Origin: Prorocentrum cordatum
Taxonomy: Eukaryota > Sar > Dinophyceae > Prorocentrales > Prorocentraceae
DNA length: 60,000 nt
Assembly (NCBI GenBank): GCA_963575745.1
Contig: CAUYUJ010015726.1
Coordinates: 1,359,939 to 1,419,938, forward strand
Reading direction: 5' to 3'
The notes below the pieces were generated by a model that did no database searches, had not been told where the DNA came from, and saw nothing but the letters and a program-made list of their open reading frames with translations. This document shows, piece after piece, positions 1 through 12,176 of this stretch. Position 1 is the stretch's first letter; every line of letters starts with the position of its first letter. Made by a program: the position numbers and the translations under genes.

Positions 1-2860
1 CCTCAACATATTCCGTTTCCAAGAGAGCACCCACTACTCAACAGACTCCGTGTCCAAGAGAGCATCCACTACTCAACAGAATCAGTGTCCACGAGAGCAC
101 TCACTACTCAACAGACGCCGTGTCCGAGAGAGCACCCACTACTCAACGGACTCCGTGTCCAAGAGAGCACCCACTACTCAACAGACTCCGTGTCCAAAAG
201 AACACCCACTACTCCACAGACCCCCGCTGCCGGAAAGCACCCACTAGAAATTATTCAAAAACCCGACACGCCCGCCCGCCCGCCCCCCCGCCCGACCGCC
301 CTCCCCGACCCGCCCGCCCGCCCCCTGCTGCCTTCAAGAGCGCACACACTACTCAACAGACTCCGTGTCCAAGACAGCACCCACTACTCAACAGACTGCT
401 TGTCCAAGAGAGCACCCACTACTCAACAGATTCCGCGCCAAAAAGAGCACCCACAACTCAACAGACTCTGTGTCCAAGAGAGCACCCACTATTCAACAGA
501 CTCCGTGTCCGAGAGAGCACCCACTACTCAGCAGACTCCGTGTCCACGAGACCACCCACTACTCAACAGACTCCGTGTCCGAGAGAACACCCACTACTCA
601 ACAGGCTCCGTGTCCAAGAAAGCACCCACTACTCAACAGACTCCGTGTCCAAAAGAACACCCAATAGAAATCAACTATAAAAAAAAAAAAAAACGATCCG
701 CCCGACCGCCCTCCCCGGCCCGCCCGCCCGCCTCTGCCTTTAAGAGCGCACGCACTACTGACCAGACTCCGTGTCCAAGACAGCACCCACTATTCAACAG
801 ACTCCTTGTCCAACAGAGCACCCACTGCTTAACATATTCCGTGCCAAAAAGAGCACCCACAACTCAACAGACTCCGTGTCCAAGAGAGCACCCACTATTC
901 AACAGACTCTGTGCCCAAGAGAGCACCCATTGCTCAACAAACTCCGTGTCCAAGAAAGCACCCACTTCTCCACAGACCCCCCCGCCGTCCCCGACCCGCC
1001 CGCCCGACCGCTTCTGCCTTCAAGAGAGCACACACTACTCAACAGCCTCCGTGTTCAAGAGAGCACCCACTACTCAACAGACTCCGTGTCCAAGAGAGCA
1101 CCCACTACTCAACAGACTCCGTGTCCAAGAAAGCACCCACTACTCCACAGACCCCGCTGCCAGAGAGCACCCACTAGAAGTCCATTGAAAAACCCGACCC
1201 GCCCGCCCGACCGCCCTCCCCGACCCGCCCGCCCGCCCGACCGCCCGCCTCTGCCTTCAAGAGCGCACACACTACTCAACAGACTCCGTGTCCAAGAGAG
1301 CACCCACTACTCAACAGACTCCGTGTCCAAGAAAGCGCCCACTATTCAGCAGACTCCTTGTCCGAGAGAACACCCACTGCTCAACAGACTCCGTGTCCAA
1401 GAAAACAGCTTTTGGCGGGCTGCAGCCTACGCCCCGCTCGAGACTTCCGCGCAGTTTGCTTCGCAATCATTGGGCCCGAAACCGCGTCGCTTTGTCGGCC
1501 ACGACGCCGTCCATTGACAGCGCGGCTTGCTGGACTGCTTGGTTCCAGAATTCGGATTCGGGGCTTTGGGATCTGGATCGAAGCTCTTCGTTCGGCTTTT
1601 ACGCGGGTGTTTCTCCGGGTGCTGTGGCCCGGGTTTCCTTGGCATGTGCTCCTCCGGGGGCTGCGGTGTCGGGGCGCTACAGTGGCGGCCTTGACCCTCG
1701 TCGTCCTCGTGTTGCCACCTACGTTCGTGTCACCGTTCATCCGCCCGCCTCTCCCTTCAAGGGATCACCCAAAACTCAACAAACTCCGTGTCCTACAGAG
1801 CACGCGCTACTCAACAACCTCCGTGTTCAAGAAAAGCACCCACTATTCAACATACTCCGCATCCAAGAGAGCACTGACTACTCAACAGACTCCGTGTCCA
1901 AGAGAGCACCCACTATTCAACAGACTCCGTGTCCAGAAGGTCACCCACTACTCAACAGACTCCGTGTCCAAGAGAACATCCACTACTGAACACGCTCCTG
2001 TCCAAGAGAGCACCCACTACTCCACAGACCCCGCTGCCAGAGAGCACCCAGTAAAAGTCCATTTTAAAAACCCGACCCGCCCGACCGCCCGACCGCCCTC
2101 CCCGACCCGCCCGCCGGCCCGACCGCCCGCCTCTGCCTTCAAGAGAGCACGCACTACTGAACAGACTCCGTGTCCAAGAAAGCACCACCCACTACTCAAC
2201 AGATTCCGTGTCCAAGGGAGCACCCACTACTCAACAGCCTCCGTGTCCAAGAGAGCACCCAATATTCAACAGACTCCGTGTACAAAAGAGCACCCACTAT
2301 TCAACAGACTCCGTGTACAAGAGAGCACCCACCACTCAACAGACTCCGTGTCCAAGAGAGCACCCACTACTCCACAGACCCCACTGCCAGAGAGCACCCA
2401 TTAGAAGTTTACGTCAAAACCCGACCCGCCCGCCCGCCCGCCCCCCCGCCCGACCGCCGTCCCCGACCCGCCCGACCGCCCGCCTCTGCCTTCAAGGGAA
2501 CACACACTACTCAACAGCTTCCGTGTTCAAGAGAGCACCCACTACTCAACAGACTCCGTGTCCACGAGAGCACCCACAACTCAACAGACTCCGTGTCAAT
2601 AAAGCACCCACTACTCAACAGACTCCGTGTCCGAGAGAATACCCACTGCTCAACAGACTCCGTGTCCAAGAGAGCACCCACTACTCAGCAGACTCCGTGT
2701 CCAAGAGAGTACCCACTACTCAACAGACCCCGCTGCCAGAGAGCACCCAATAAAAATCTATCTAAAAACCCGACCCGCCCGCCCGACCGCCCCCCCGCCT
2801 TCCCCGACCCGCCCGCCCGCCCGACCGCCTGGCTCTGCCTTCAAGAGGGGCACTACGACT
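1..2860. repeat. 35-bp minisatellite array with GC-rich higher-order spacers
   Basis: Tandem 35-bp units built around ACTCCGTGTCCAAGAGAGC followed by ACCCACTACTCAACAG run from the left edge of the window. Every 240-490 bp the array is broken by a C/G-rich spacer (GACCCGCCCGCC type) that ends in TCTGCCTTCAAGAG; these endings lie near 333, 740, 1016, 1255, 1747, 2137, 2490 and 2843, which gives a higher-order period. Because 35 is not a multiple of 3 and the unit has no stop, all three plus-strand frames are long and open. I read these as repeat translations, not genes. The array is cut by the window start. Confidence 0.95.
1402..1745. other. Non-repetitive insert inside the minisatellite
   Basis: About 340 bp of complex, non-repeating GC-rich sequence interrupts the 35-bp array and is followed by the usual spacer ending at about 1760. 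Plus-strand frames cross it without stops, but I recognise no domain, and the minus strand is open for part of it as well. It could be an inserted fragment or an ancestral part of the higher-order unit. No function is assigned. Confidence 0.5.
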
Positions 2861-3240
2861 GCCCGCCCGCCACAGCACCGCGAGGCACTACACTCCTTTT
2901 TTTTCTGCGCTCCGGCTGCGGTGGGTCCTCACATTGCAGCCGCGACGCTGGGAGGGAAGAAAACCTCCACGGGCCCGTCGTGCCCGTGGGGGCACGCACG
3001 CCCCAAAGAGGCCGAGCGCAGAACGCAGTGCGACCTGGGAGTGGAGGCGATGTGACGAGGGAGGAAGAGGAGGGAAGAAGGAAAGGGAGAGAAGGAAAAG
3101 AAGGAGGAGAGGTCAGGAGGAGGACGAGTTTTTGCGATTTTGGCCTCTGGAGGCTGCTCTCGAATCCCAGGGCCATCACCACGACCCTCCAACGGGAGCC
3201 ACCCCCCTCCTCCCACGTGAGCCCCCCCCTATCCACTTCC
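2861..3240. other. GC-rich sequence without a recognisable gene
   Basis: Unique-looking sequence between the minisatellite and a TCA/TCC microsatellite. It includes a purine-rich stretch at about 3057-3125 (GGGAGGAAGAGG type). Open frames exist on both strands, but none shows a known motif or an amino-acid composition unlike simple GC-rich DNA. Confidence 0.4.
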
Positions 3241-3350
3241 TTCCCCGAGTCACCATCATCAGAATCATCATCATCATCATCGTCGCAATCCTCGTCCTCC
3301 TCCTCCTCCTCCTCCTCCTCCTCCTCCTCCTCCTCCTCCTCCTCCTGATC
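3241..3350. repeat. TCA then TCC trinucleotide microsatellite
   Basis: Imperfect TCA repeats pass into about 17 near-perfect TCC units (3296-3346). Frames through it give poly-Ser or poly-Leu on the plus strand and poly-Arg on the minus strand. Confidence 0.95.
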
Positions 3351-3429
3351 ATCGTCACAATTATCAAACTTTCTTCATCATCACCATCAACGCCATCATG
3401 TTCGTGCGCTGGCAGCCCAAAATGCGCTG

Positions 3430-3563
3430 AAAGCACGACGTCAAGCTCCAGCGCCTGCCCGGCCGCCTCCCCGGGGGCGCCCCTCCTGGGACCCCCCCCC
3501 GGCGATATCCCCAGGCCCCCCCCCCGGAGCCCCCCTCTGGCGCCTCCCCGCCCCCCCCCGCCC
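3430..3563. repeat. C-rich low-complexity tract at the left edge of the copia element
   Basis: Runs of up to 10 C alternate with GGCGCC-type words and end directly at the left LTR. A similar C-rich tract starts immediately beyond the right LTR at 13734. Confidence 0.8.
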
Positions 3564-3708
3564 AGTTACTTTCCCAGCGTGCGCTGTCGAACCATTGATG
3601 GCTTGAGCCATAACGTATACGGATAGTCGAATAACATTCAAACATATCTCGAACATCTCTGATGGTTCTGAAGCCTCTTACCCCGAACTCATACACACAA
3701 TCTAACTC
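3564..3708 (-). repeat. 3' LTR of the copia element
   Basis: 145 bp that match 13589-13733 at 140 of 145 positions by eye, in direct orientation. On the element strand it begins GAGTTAGATTG and ends GTAACT. It contains a sequence resembling the dinoflagellate spliced leader (3602-3622). The purine-rich word AAAGGACAGG, 10-20 nt inside it at about 3715-3725, is a weak polypurine-tract candidate. Confidence 0.9.
3602..3622 (-). promoter_or_regulatory. Spliced-leader-like motif inside the 3' LTR
   Basis: On the element's sense strand these 21 bases begin CCGTA and end GGCTCAAG, the same ends and spacing as the dinoflagellate spliced leader. By eye, 17 of 21 positions agree. The matching site in the other LTR is 13627-13647. 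It may be a relic of a trans-spliced transcript that was reverse-transcribed, or a chance match. Confidence 0.45.
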
Positions 3709-4047
3709 CGATGCCTGTCCTTTACAGAACCGTAGGAAAACAAACATACAAGCGGAGCGTGGAGCGATCCACTACTGCTTCAAATCATACTTGACTCTAA
3801 CTACGTAGCTTCTGAAAGACATGCAACTATGCTTTTCTACCGTCAGGCTGGCGAGCTAGGATGCAGTGGGAACTCCTGTGCTTTCCGAGCTTTATCGAGG
3901 AAGCTGGAGATAGGACGAGTGAAGAGCAGCAAAACGCACAAGCAAACGCTCATTTCTCCTCATCGCATGATATAACACATGTCTCTCGCGGGCAGACTCC
4001 CACGAATACAACATGTCGTAGTAGTAGATGATGTAGTCCAACTACTC

Positions 4048-4917
4048 CTAAAGATTCTCGATCTCCTTCTCGGTAGCTTCCGGGTGTTGAACTGCTTGTT
4101 TGTGTCGCACTGCCTGGCCCTCGGTGAGGGTGATCTTCCACTTGCCTGTAGTGCAGTATAGCAAGAGCTGGTCGAACCAGCCTTCCTTCGTGAGGCCGTC
4201 CGCGAGCATGATCCTGGTCGGAACGTGCAGCAGTGAGCGAATACGATGGTGAACACGATCTTCTCGAAGTGCCATGATGGCCACTCTCTGTGACTTGTCA
4301 GACGGTATGCCACGGCCGTCTGTGATCAGCTCGAAGAGGCCCATGCAATCTGTAACTGCATCATGTGGTATGATAGTGATGTCATTCTGACTTAGCTCCA
4401 ACATGTCGTGCGCGGTGATCGTCGTTCTCGGAGGTAGCACCATCTGGCAAAACAACTCTGTGAGCCTTGCCGCGATCAGCTGGCCCATCTGAGTACAGCC
4501 GATGGCTGATAGCGTCTCTGCATGCGAGGTCGAGTGCGAAACTCGTGACGCCTTGCGTGCGCTGAAGAACAGGGTGCGTGCATAGCTTCCGACCTTGAAC
4601 AAATCTTGGCCCGTGATCCACTCGGGCGTGTCGATCTTGAGGTCGTCATGAATCATCATGACAAACTTGCCTTCGTACGGGTAGCAGCTCGTCTTGCTTG
4701 CATGCCCGCAGTCGTGAATACTGCAGAGTCTCAATGGAAACGGTACCTGAAGGTAGTGTAGGCGGTTCATGTCCTTCGTCTTGCGAGCCTTCGCAAGTGC
4801 ACGACTGGTCATCTTCATGTGTTGAACCTGTGGGCACACCATCTCCGACTGCAAGGAAACCACATCATGAGCAATATCCACTCGCGTGAAACATAGCCAC
4901 AGTAAACTGCAAACCAA
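4048..4917 (-). pseudogene. Copia RNase H domain (end of pol)
   Basis: A 289-codon frame matches the copia-type RNase H that follows RT and degrades the RNA strand of the cDNA hybrid. Visible motifs are SIHDCGHAS (first catalytic Asp region), SHSTSHAETLSA (the usual SSTEAE-like box with the catalytic Glu), HDAVTDCMG (second Asp), SDKSQRVAIMALRED and VPTRIMLADGLTK (the family's conserved PxxxxxAD-LTK end). The frame closes about 340 nt before the 3' LTR, as expected. It is in a different frame from the RT fragment upstream, so at least one indel lies in 4918-5555. Confidence 0.88.
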
Positions 4918-5555
4918 CGACCTGAACTGGTGGTGCTCGTACTCGTCCAGCTCCTGGAGATCCTTCCAGCTCTTCGACCACCTCTGGACGTCTGGCCACA
5001 GTCATTTCTATGCACCAAGGTCCGCTGGCGACAGTGCGTCTGTCTCAGGGTTCTCAGCTGGCTCTCAAGAACCATCTGCAGCCAGCGTCCACTTCAACGT
5101 GCAGCAGCCGATGCTGCAGTTGCAGCGTCGGGGCTGAGTCAGGAGAGAGGCGGCTCTACTGGTTCAGCCGTCGCGAGCTTGGATGCTCGCAGCAAAGCAG
5201 TTGTCCTTCCACAGGCGTCGCAGGATGCCGCACCTCGACCAGGGAAGGGACAGGGCGCACGCCCTTATTAGCTGGCTTGGGCGATTGTGCCGCCATTACT
5301 GATGGAATGAACATTTTCTCTCTGCATCGTGCAATGGTGGGCTCGTGCAGCAGACTTCATCACCACCCGTCCAGCACTGCATGTCGCTGGAGTCCTCAGG
5401 CTACGCCTGTTTGTCACACTCCGATATCGAAACTTCTTCCCAGACATTTGCTGTCTTGGACACCGGCGTTGAGCTTTAGCTCGGCGCGCTCGGCCTGCGT
5501 TCCCGGCTTCGACCTGGCGCTCCCCTTCTGGGTCCAATGCAGCATTGAGGCAGGC
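4918..5555 (-). pseudogene. RT-RNase H connection of the copia element, frame lost
   Basis: This interval should encode the end of the RT thumb and the linker to RNase H. Only short frames are open on the element strand and I could not follow one reading frame across it. The position is certain from the flanking domains; the exact breaks are not. Confidence 0.6.
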
Positions 5556-6130
5556 TTAGCCAACCTCTTTTCCATATTTGTGGCTGGGCAGCCCCCAGTC
5601 TTTCTCACTACACGCGTTCGTGAACTTGGCCTCCGGCAGCTTCTCGAGGTAGTGCTGCTGGTGGACCAGCAAATGCCCTGGAGAGAGCATCTCGTGTCTC
5701 ATGCCCAGGTAGGTGACAGGAAGGCCTGTCCTCTTCGGATTCCCGAACTTTTGTCCGAGCATCTTGGCGATGTGATCGAGGAAGTCCTTCGTCGCTGCTA
5801 GAAGAAGGTCGTCCACGTGAATGGTACACAGCGATACAACTTGCCAGCCATTGATGATCATCAGGAAGCACTCGTCATGGGTGCTCATCCTGCAGCCAAT
5901 GTCCACCTTCAAGTAGTGCAACAGCGCCAGCTGCCACAACAAAGGAGCGTCCACCAGGCCATACAGAGCCTTGAGGCACTTCAGGATGAAGTGTGGAATG
6001 TCTCCATCCAGCACGGTGATCTTACTCTTTGGAATGCTCCTCCAGTGCCTCCAGATATTCGCCGGTGGGCGAAACCAGACTTGGCGGGCCTCCTTGACCT
6101 CATGGCCTAGCTCCTTCGCCTTGGCTCTTG
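5556..6130 (-). pseudogene. Copia reverse transcriptase, palm and C-terminal part
   Basis: The frame carries LKALYGLVDAPLLW, the counterpart of the family's SLYGLKQAPRxW, and TIHVDDLLLAA, the YVDD catalytic motif with both Asp residues kept. LGMRHEML and HLLVHQQHYLEKL correspond to the following conserved strand and helix. Upstream, the words HEVKEARQVWFRPPANIW lie in the same frame, so the change from the previous RT fragment falls at about 6125-6135. It ends at a stop at 5556 before the RNase H domain. Confidence 0.88.
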
Positions 6131-7041
6131 GCTACAACCTCCGAGAACTTCAAGCCTTGAAGAAAAGCTGCTGAGATGTCGAAGCTCTCGAGGGTCAACT
6201 CGAACTGCATGGCCAGTGAGCACAATAGCCTGTGGCTTAGCCTTGAGGCTGTTGACGAATGGCGGCTGACTGTCGTCTTCTGGCGATCTAGGAACCCTCG
6301 ACCGCAGCACCTCGACTTGACAATTCGTTTCTGCCGATTCTTCCACCTGCGGACCCAGATGCCGCCGACGACATTCGTGGCATTCGAGGACAGGTCGATC
6401 TCGAAGACATCGTGGCTGTAGAGTGATACTGCCTCCTCATAGTCGCCGATCTCTACAACATCCCAGTTGTCGATCACCTCTTGAGGTGTGAGAAGGTCAT
6501 CAGAAGAAACCGAGAAACACTGATCCTCGCGAATGTCGTAATAGAAACACATGGGCCTCGTCATCGGCCCCTCAAGTACTGCAAGTGCCTCTGATGCTGT
6601 CCGTGGTAACTCGCCTCGCTTGTCCTGCTGACTGAAGTGCAGGACCTGCTCGGCGTCGGCAATAGCATGCGTGAAATGCTCCTCGTCGAAGTGAGGACTG
6701 AAACCGACTGGGGCCACATGGCGCAGAGGCCGTCCCAGTCGATGCTTAGCGTGATGCACATCAAACCACACCTGATAGCTGTGCAGCTCGAGCTTCTCCT
6801 GCTTGTCCTCGTCAACCTTCTCGCTCGTTGCCGGGCCGTAGTCGATAGTCTCGTCGACGTCGGCGAGATCAGCGATGGGCAGGACTGGCTCTGCTGGGGC
6901 TGATGCCCCCGATGCTGCCGATGCCGCTGAGGCGCGCACTCCAGGCGCCACTCGATCATCAGGCGGAATTTCTGGTGCATCTCGCTTCTGAGGCTGCGTT
7001 CTGGCTGCAATCGGCGATGCTGCAGGTCGGTGCTTTAAGGA
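6100..7041 (-). pseudogene. Copia reverse transcriptase, N-terminal part
   Basis: The frame contains IWVRRWKNRQKRIVKSRCCGRGF (fingers; the family has K-R--ARLVARGF), then FELTLESFDISAAFLQGLKFSEV, which matches the copia RT motif A with Asp followed by AFLxG. The preceding 200 residues are the variable linker after integrase. The same frame runs upstream past a single TAA at 7042-7044 into the proline-rich segment, so the stop is probably a point mutation. Confidence 0.85.
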
Positions 7042-7750
7042 TTATTGTCGGACTTGTCGGTCGTGCTCATCGTGTTGGGCTCGTGGATCTGGAGCAGGTC
7101 CATAGTCTCTCATGCGAGACCTATCCAACTCTGATGTAATTGGCGATGGTCCTTCGTGGCTTACTCCTGGTAGAGGTATCTCCGGTAGAGGTCCTAAGAT
7201 AGGCTCCTCTGGCTGGACGTAGTCAAGTATAGTCTGACTGGCCGGTGAGGATGGCGCTGATGCTTTGGCCGCTGGAGGCGGCGTGGCCGCTCGCAGAGGT
7301 GTCGCTGAGATAGCCACCTCTGATCGGTTGGCCACTGGCTGTGGCGTCTTCGGAACGGCCACATCCTCACTCGGTAATGGCACACGTCCTGAGATTGCCT
7401 TCGGTGGAGGAGCCCGCTCGAATACTCTCGATCTTGACCTATCTGCTGTAGCTGGTGAACTGCCTGGCGATTCCGACAGCTTGACGATGTCAGCGTCTGC
7501 CTGGTCGTCAGGATCGATCGCGTCTGGACTCGCAGGCGGCGCAGGCGGCGAAGGAGATGCAGGCGTGAATCCCGCGGCTGCTGCAGGCGGTGCTGCTGGA
7601 GCGAACCCTTGCGGAACGATGCCTGCTGTTCCTCCTTCTGGCGGCGGCGGCGGAGGCCGCATGACGCCCGCTTCGACCTCGGGTGCGGCGTCAAACGAGA
7701 CGTCTGGAGATAGTGGCCTGCGCCTCACTGGAGGAGGTGTCTTCGGTACA
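7042..7750 (-). pseudogene. Proline/alanine-rich linker between integrase and RT
   Basis: A frame of about 228 codons, rich in Pro, Ala and Ser (for example RPPPPPPEGG), lies between the integrase C-terminus and the RT fingers. Such low-complexity linkers are usual in copia polyproteins. It is one frame off from the integrase, with the change at about 7740-7760, and ends at the TAA at 7042-7044. Confidence 0.7.
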
Positions 7751-9860
7751 AAAGGCTGTGCTGCAGGCCTTGGTTGGTATCAACTTCGCAACTGGATCCT
7801 TCACTGCTGGCTGAGGCTGCTGAGGCGGCGGGCCGCCTGGCCTTGGTGGATCTCCAAGACCTCCTTGTTGACGATGGTCGTCTTCATTGTCGTCTGCCTC
7901 AAGCCAAGAGCCTCCGAACGACGTCCACGATGATGCTATCCATGAAATGGGAGATGGACTGCCAACTCCACTGAGGTCAACTTCGGGCGTGTCCTCGATC
8001 TCGTCGTCTGGCTTGCTGTAGCTGGAGTACAGCACGAAACTCTCGTCCTTCCAGGGGCCTGAAAACGAGAGCGGAAGCGCCTTGTCTGGCACCACGTCGC
8101 GGATCATGTAGCTCTCGCGTCGGCTGATATTCCAGGTAATAGGCTGTCCGCGCCGTGCTGCTGAAATGGCATCCGTCCTCTTGCACTTGTTGCCGAACTG
8201 GATGCCGTCGAACTTCGCGCCGTTGAGCACTCCAGTGAAGACCTCCTGGGCCACTGTCCATAGCGGCGGAAGATTCTGCTCAAGATCAGGCGGCACGACA
8301 ATGTAGCTTCGATCCGCACTCGAGTAGACCAGGCCGTAAGTATATGAAGAGAAGGCCGCTCCTGTCTCCACGATCTCCATCATCTGCTTGACCGCGTCGT
8401 TGAACTCATGCTGCACGGCGTGGACATGACCGCCGTGAGACTTCTGCTGCAAGAGCCACACGAAGCCCACGTGTGGGCGGAAGTGCCTGATGGGCACCAG
8501 CATGATATGGCCTCTCCAGTCGACCACTGCCTTTGCACCGTCTTGGTAGACCTTGATGACCTCATAAGGTCCACGCCAGCCTGGATCGTCCTTGGAGTCT
8601 GGCTCGCGCCAGAGATCCGCCTTCGCACCGTCTATGATCTTCGCGCGGTCCTCGGGCTTGAACTTATGCATCTTGGTGTTCTGGGCCACTGCCAGACGAT
8701 CCTCGACGATGCTCTGCAAGATCGCCTGCTTGGCCATCATGCGTAGGCGTATAGCTACCTCGATGGCGTCTGGAGCGGTCTCGAGCGCCCCGGCCGCGGC
8801 GGAGATCGTCTTGACCTCGGGATCGTACAGCTCTCTGGGCTGATAGCCCAGCAAGCCTTGGTTGGGCGTGTGGCCGTTGTAGCTCAGCATGCTGTTGGTG
8901 GACATCGCGGTCTCGCAGACCACCTGGCTCGGCGTTGTATTGAGACCTGTCTTCTGGACTGTCGCCCACAGCTTCTGAGCTCCTGTACGAATGATCTCGA
9001 GCCTTCTCTCTGCGATGGGCGCGGCCGCGTGCCCTTGCGATCCGCCGAAGTCGCGGACAATGTCGAACATCTCGCAACACTTTCCGACAAGGTCGCTCGT
9101 GATGGCGCCCTCCTGGTCAGTGCCCAAGTGGGTCATAGGGCCGAAGTACCTGATCCAGCTCTTGAAGACGACGGCCATCCATTCGTCGGCCGTCTTGCGT
9201 GAAAGCTCTTCCACCAAGCACCAGCGAATGCACTCGTCGACCAGCGCGATGAAGGTCTTCTCGAAAATGAAGAAGAGGTCCGTCTGGACCCTGTAGTTGA
9301 AGTGTTCTGACAAAGCCGCCTTCACCTGCGGTCGAGTGAGCTTCCTCTTCCATGTGGCACACTCTTTGCAGCCTTCGATCACGTTGTCGACCAGGTCGAG
9401 CACACCCTTGCCATAGCCAGCCCGGTAGAGCATCTCCTTGAGCTCCATGGCTGCAGCATGCCAGGACTTGACATGGATGCCAATGATGATAGCCTTCTTC
9501 TCCTTGACCGATGCATTCGGATCGTGGAGCACAGTCTTGGCTGCCTTGAGATCGAAGCTCGGCTCGATGTACGTCGGCGGAGCCACGACCTCAGGAGGAG
9601 GCTCGACTGCTGCTTCTGCGGGGGCCGCTGCTGCTGCTGCTGCTGGAGCTGCTGCTGCTGCTGCGTCAGGAGGATCTGCAGGTGCAGCTGCTGCCGCAGC
9701 TGGTGCGGCTGCTGCCGCAGCTGGCGCGGCTGCTGGCGCCGCCGCTGGGGCCACACCCGGCAGAGGCGGATGCAGTCCAGGTGGAGGTGCAGGTGCGCCG
9801 TCCGCTGCAACAGGAACCTCCAGGTGGTACGCCTGCGCGTCCTGGCGAAAACCTGCATCC
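7750..9860 (-). pseudogene. Copia integrase
   Basis: After an alanine-rich stretch (near 9600-9754), the frame shows an HHCC zinc site (HVKSWH, then CKEC about 34 residues later). The catalytic triad follows: QTDLFF (first Asp), GTDQEGA (second Asp) and AERRLEII (Glu). YNGHTPNQGLLGYQP and WRGPYEVIKV are the family's downstream conserved words. The enzyme would insert the cDNA into the host chromosome. The frame is open for 687 codons, the longest intact pol segment here, but it joins both neighbours only through frameshifts (about 9860 and about 7750). Confidence 0.92.
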
Positions 9861-12176
9861 TGCCATACGTGTGTGTGGCGCCGTAGGCGTGTTGGTGCCG
9901 TCGGCCAGCTTATTGTGGAGTCCGTGTCGGCACCTCTCGCAACTCCAGAGGTGCGTGTAGAACAGCGAGGACTCTGCGCCGTCCTTGAGGACTCCAGTCT
10001 TCAGATGATCACGTACATCATGAATGATGGCCGTCGCCATCGGCCACGGGTAGACAGCCGCCGCAGCCGTCTTGTTGATGCTGGTACCTGGGAATGAGCC
10101 CTGCTGCACGGAGTGCTCGCTGCACTTCGAGTCGCCCTGACACTTGTGCAGGACGCGCTGCAGGGTGATGTTGATCATGTGCAGAAAGGTCGACTTCTTT
10201 ACTGCAACTCCTGTCGATGGATCTGCTGCTCCAAGCTGACATTGATCGAGATGTCCAAACGTGCCTAGTGAAGAGATGGACTTGAGCGGCGACTGCTTGA
10301 GGGTGACCGAGCTCCTGGGGTTCTCAAGAACACTTGCTCGTCCATCTCGAAGTACTTTCCGAAGCCGCTGTGCAACCCAATGCAGGTTGGGACATTCTGC
10401 TTGCCGAGATTTGTTGAGCTTTGAGACCTCCTTCATAACTGTTGATGCCGACCATGGTGAACATCTTGGTGACCAGAATTCTGTCAGGCTGGGCAGCTCC
10501 TTGTCGATCTTGTCGAGTAGGTCTCGGTGAGCCTTGCGACGTAGATCCCATCCGTACCTGAAATCTCGCGGGAAGCTGAGTACCAAGCCTGACATGTACG
10601 CACGCAATGAAAGCCTGCCAGCGCCACTCATGCTCTCGAGCAAATCCAGATCGTGAAACTGTTTGGATACCTGCTGGCGCCACTCCTCCGCATTGTTTGG
10701 AGTGGCGACGGTCAGACCACTGGAATTGTAGAACTCCTCTGGCATGCATACGCAGTACTTCTCCAGCTGCTGTCTCTCCTTCTCGCACATGCCTTCGGGC
10801 CAGAGATCCTGAGAGTAGGTCTGACCTGGTATGCTCATCCAGCTGGGGGTAAGCTTCTGGTTCTGCTGCTGTTTCAGACGATGGTAACCTTGACGATATG
10901 GTGCAAATAAGGCTGCTGCCGCCGGCGAAACTGCTGTTTGATGAGCTTCGTGGTTCACTTGACTGCTTGATGTTGGAACTTCTGTCGGATGATCTTGAAC
11001 GAGTCCGATACCTGTCCTTTCAGCCTCTTTGGGTGGCGGACCTTCGATATCAGACTTGTTAAGGTTGAATGCCCACTCGATGTTTGCCGATACTCCTCGT
11101 TGATATGTGCCAAACCAGTGGGCCTGCAGAACCTTCCAGAGATCTCGTTGTTCCTCAGCAATCTCCAGTGCAGTCTGTTCGAATCTGTCTGTTGGTAGAA
11201 GGTAGCGATTCGAGTCGGTGCAGAGAATCCGAACCAGCGCCACTTGAGGAGGATCCTGTTTGTGTTTGCCAGGAGCTGAAATGATCATGATGCCGTCGCG
11301 GTTGTCATAGACACCGCAAGCTACCAACGCTCTGCAGTCCACCATACTTGGTAATGGCATCAGACCAGGACATGGCGACCCTTTGTTGCCTATCAGGTCG
11401 GTCGAGAATGTAGCTCCTGGCAGTCCTGGAACCCCCAGAGGCATGGTACATACTCGTAGTCCAGGTTCAGGTCTGCCTCCAACTCCTGTGAACATGGACG
11501 TAGAGGGCCCAAAGTGCACCTCGTTCATGCTACCCATTGGCTCAACGATCTTGTCCAAGTAGACGCGCAGCGTGTCGGTGCCCATGAGGACTGAGGATGC
11601 TCCTGTATCAACTAGGAGTCCCAGCCTCTCAACACCTCGAACCACGTGCATGGTGCCGAACGTCTCATTGCTCGCTGGGCAGTTGCACGCCATGTTGATC
11701 GTCGCCATCGTCATGAAGATGGACTTCTTGAGCAGCGGGCCTGACGGAGGTCGAACTGCTCCTGCTGCTGACGACGTCCCAGATGTGACTGCTGACTGAT
11801 CTGTGGGAAAGTTAAAGACTGTCGTCTGCTCTGTGGGCGTAACAACTGCTGCATCTGCATCGAACTCCGTGCCCAGCGGGACGGTCTGATTGACAGGAAG
11901 GGCAATCTTCGGCCCAGCCGCCATCGACGTTGACGGCGAGCCTAAGGTGAAGAGTTCTGGCCTTGGAGCTGTCGCGTCTCCATCATATGAGCCAACCACA
12001 CCGTGAGTGAACCAACTGCTTTCTCCATCGTAATCTTCGTACTGCCATGAGTCGTCCTCGTAGTAGCTACTGTTCTTGCCATGGCTCTTGCCCTTGCTGT
12101 TGCTGTTGCTTCGCCAAGGCTTGCCGAGACCTTTGCCATTCGAGCGTCCGTCCTTGCCGTTCTTGCTTGACTTGGA
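9860..12176 (-). pseudogene. Copia aspartic protease and adjoining pol region
   Basis: The frame contains RLGLLVDTGASSVLMG, the DTGA active-site loop of a retropepsin-type protease that would cleave the polyprotein, at about 11600. A long conserved-looking region with no domain I can name follows, then the start of integrase. The frame is the same as that of gag (12177-12770) and is separated from it only by a TAG at 12177-12179, with a Lys/Ser/Gly-rich stretch on both sides. The frame is lost at about 9860, where the integrase frame takes over. Confidence 0.85.

Noticed and set aside
1-2860. CRISPR-like array
   Set aside because: Units are contiguous without unique spacers, and the setting is eukaryotic.
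85-3348. Long plus-strand ORFs (up to 392 codons) in the 35-bp array
   Set aside because: They translate the minisatellite in all three frames equally; no start context or domain.
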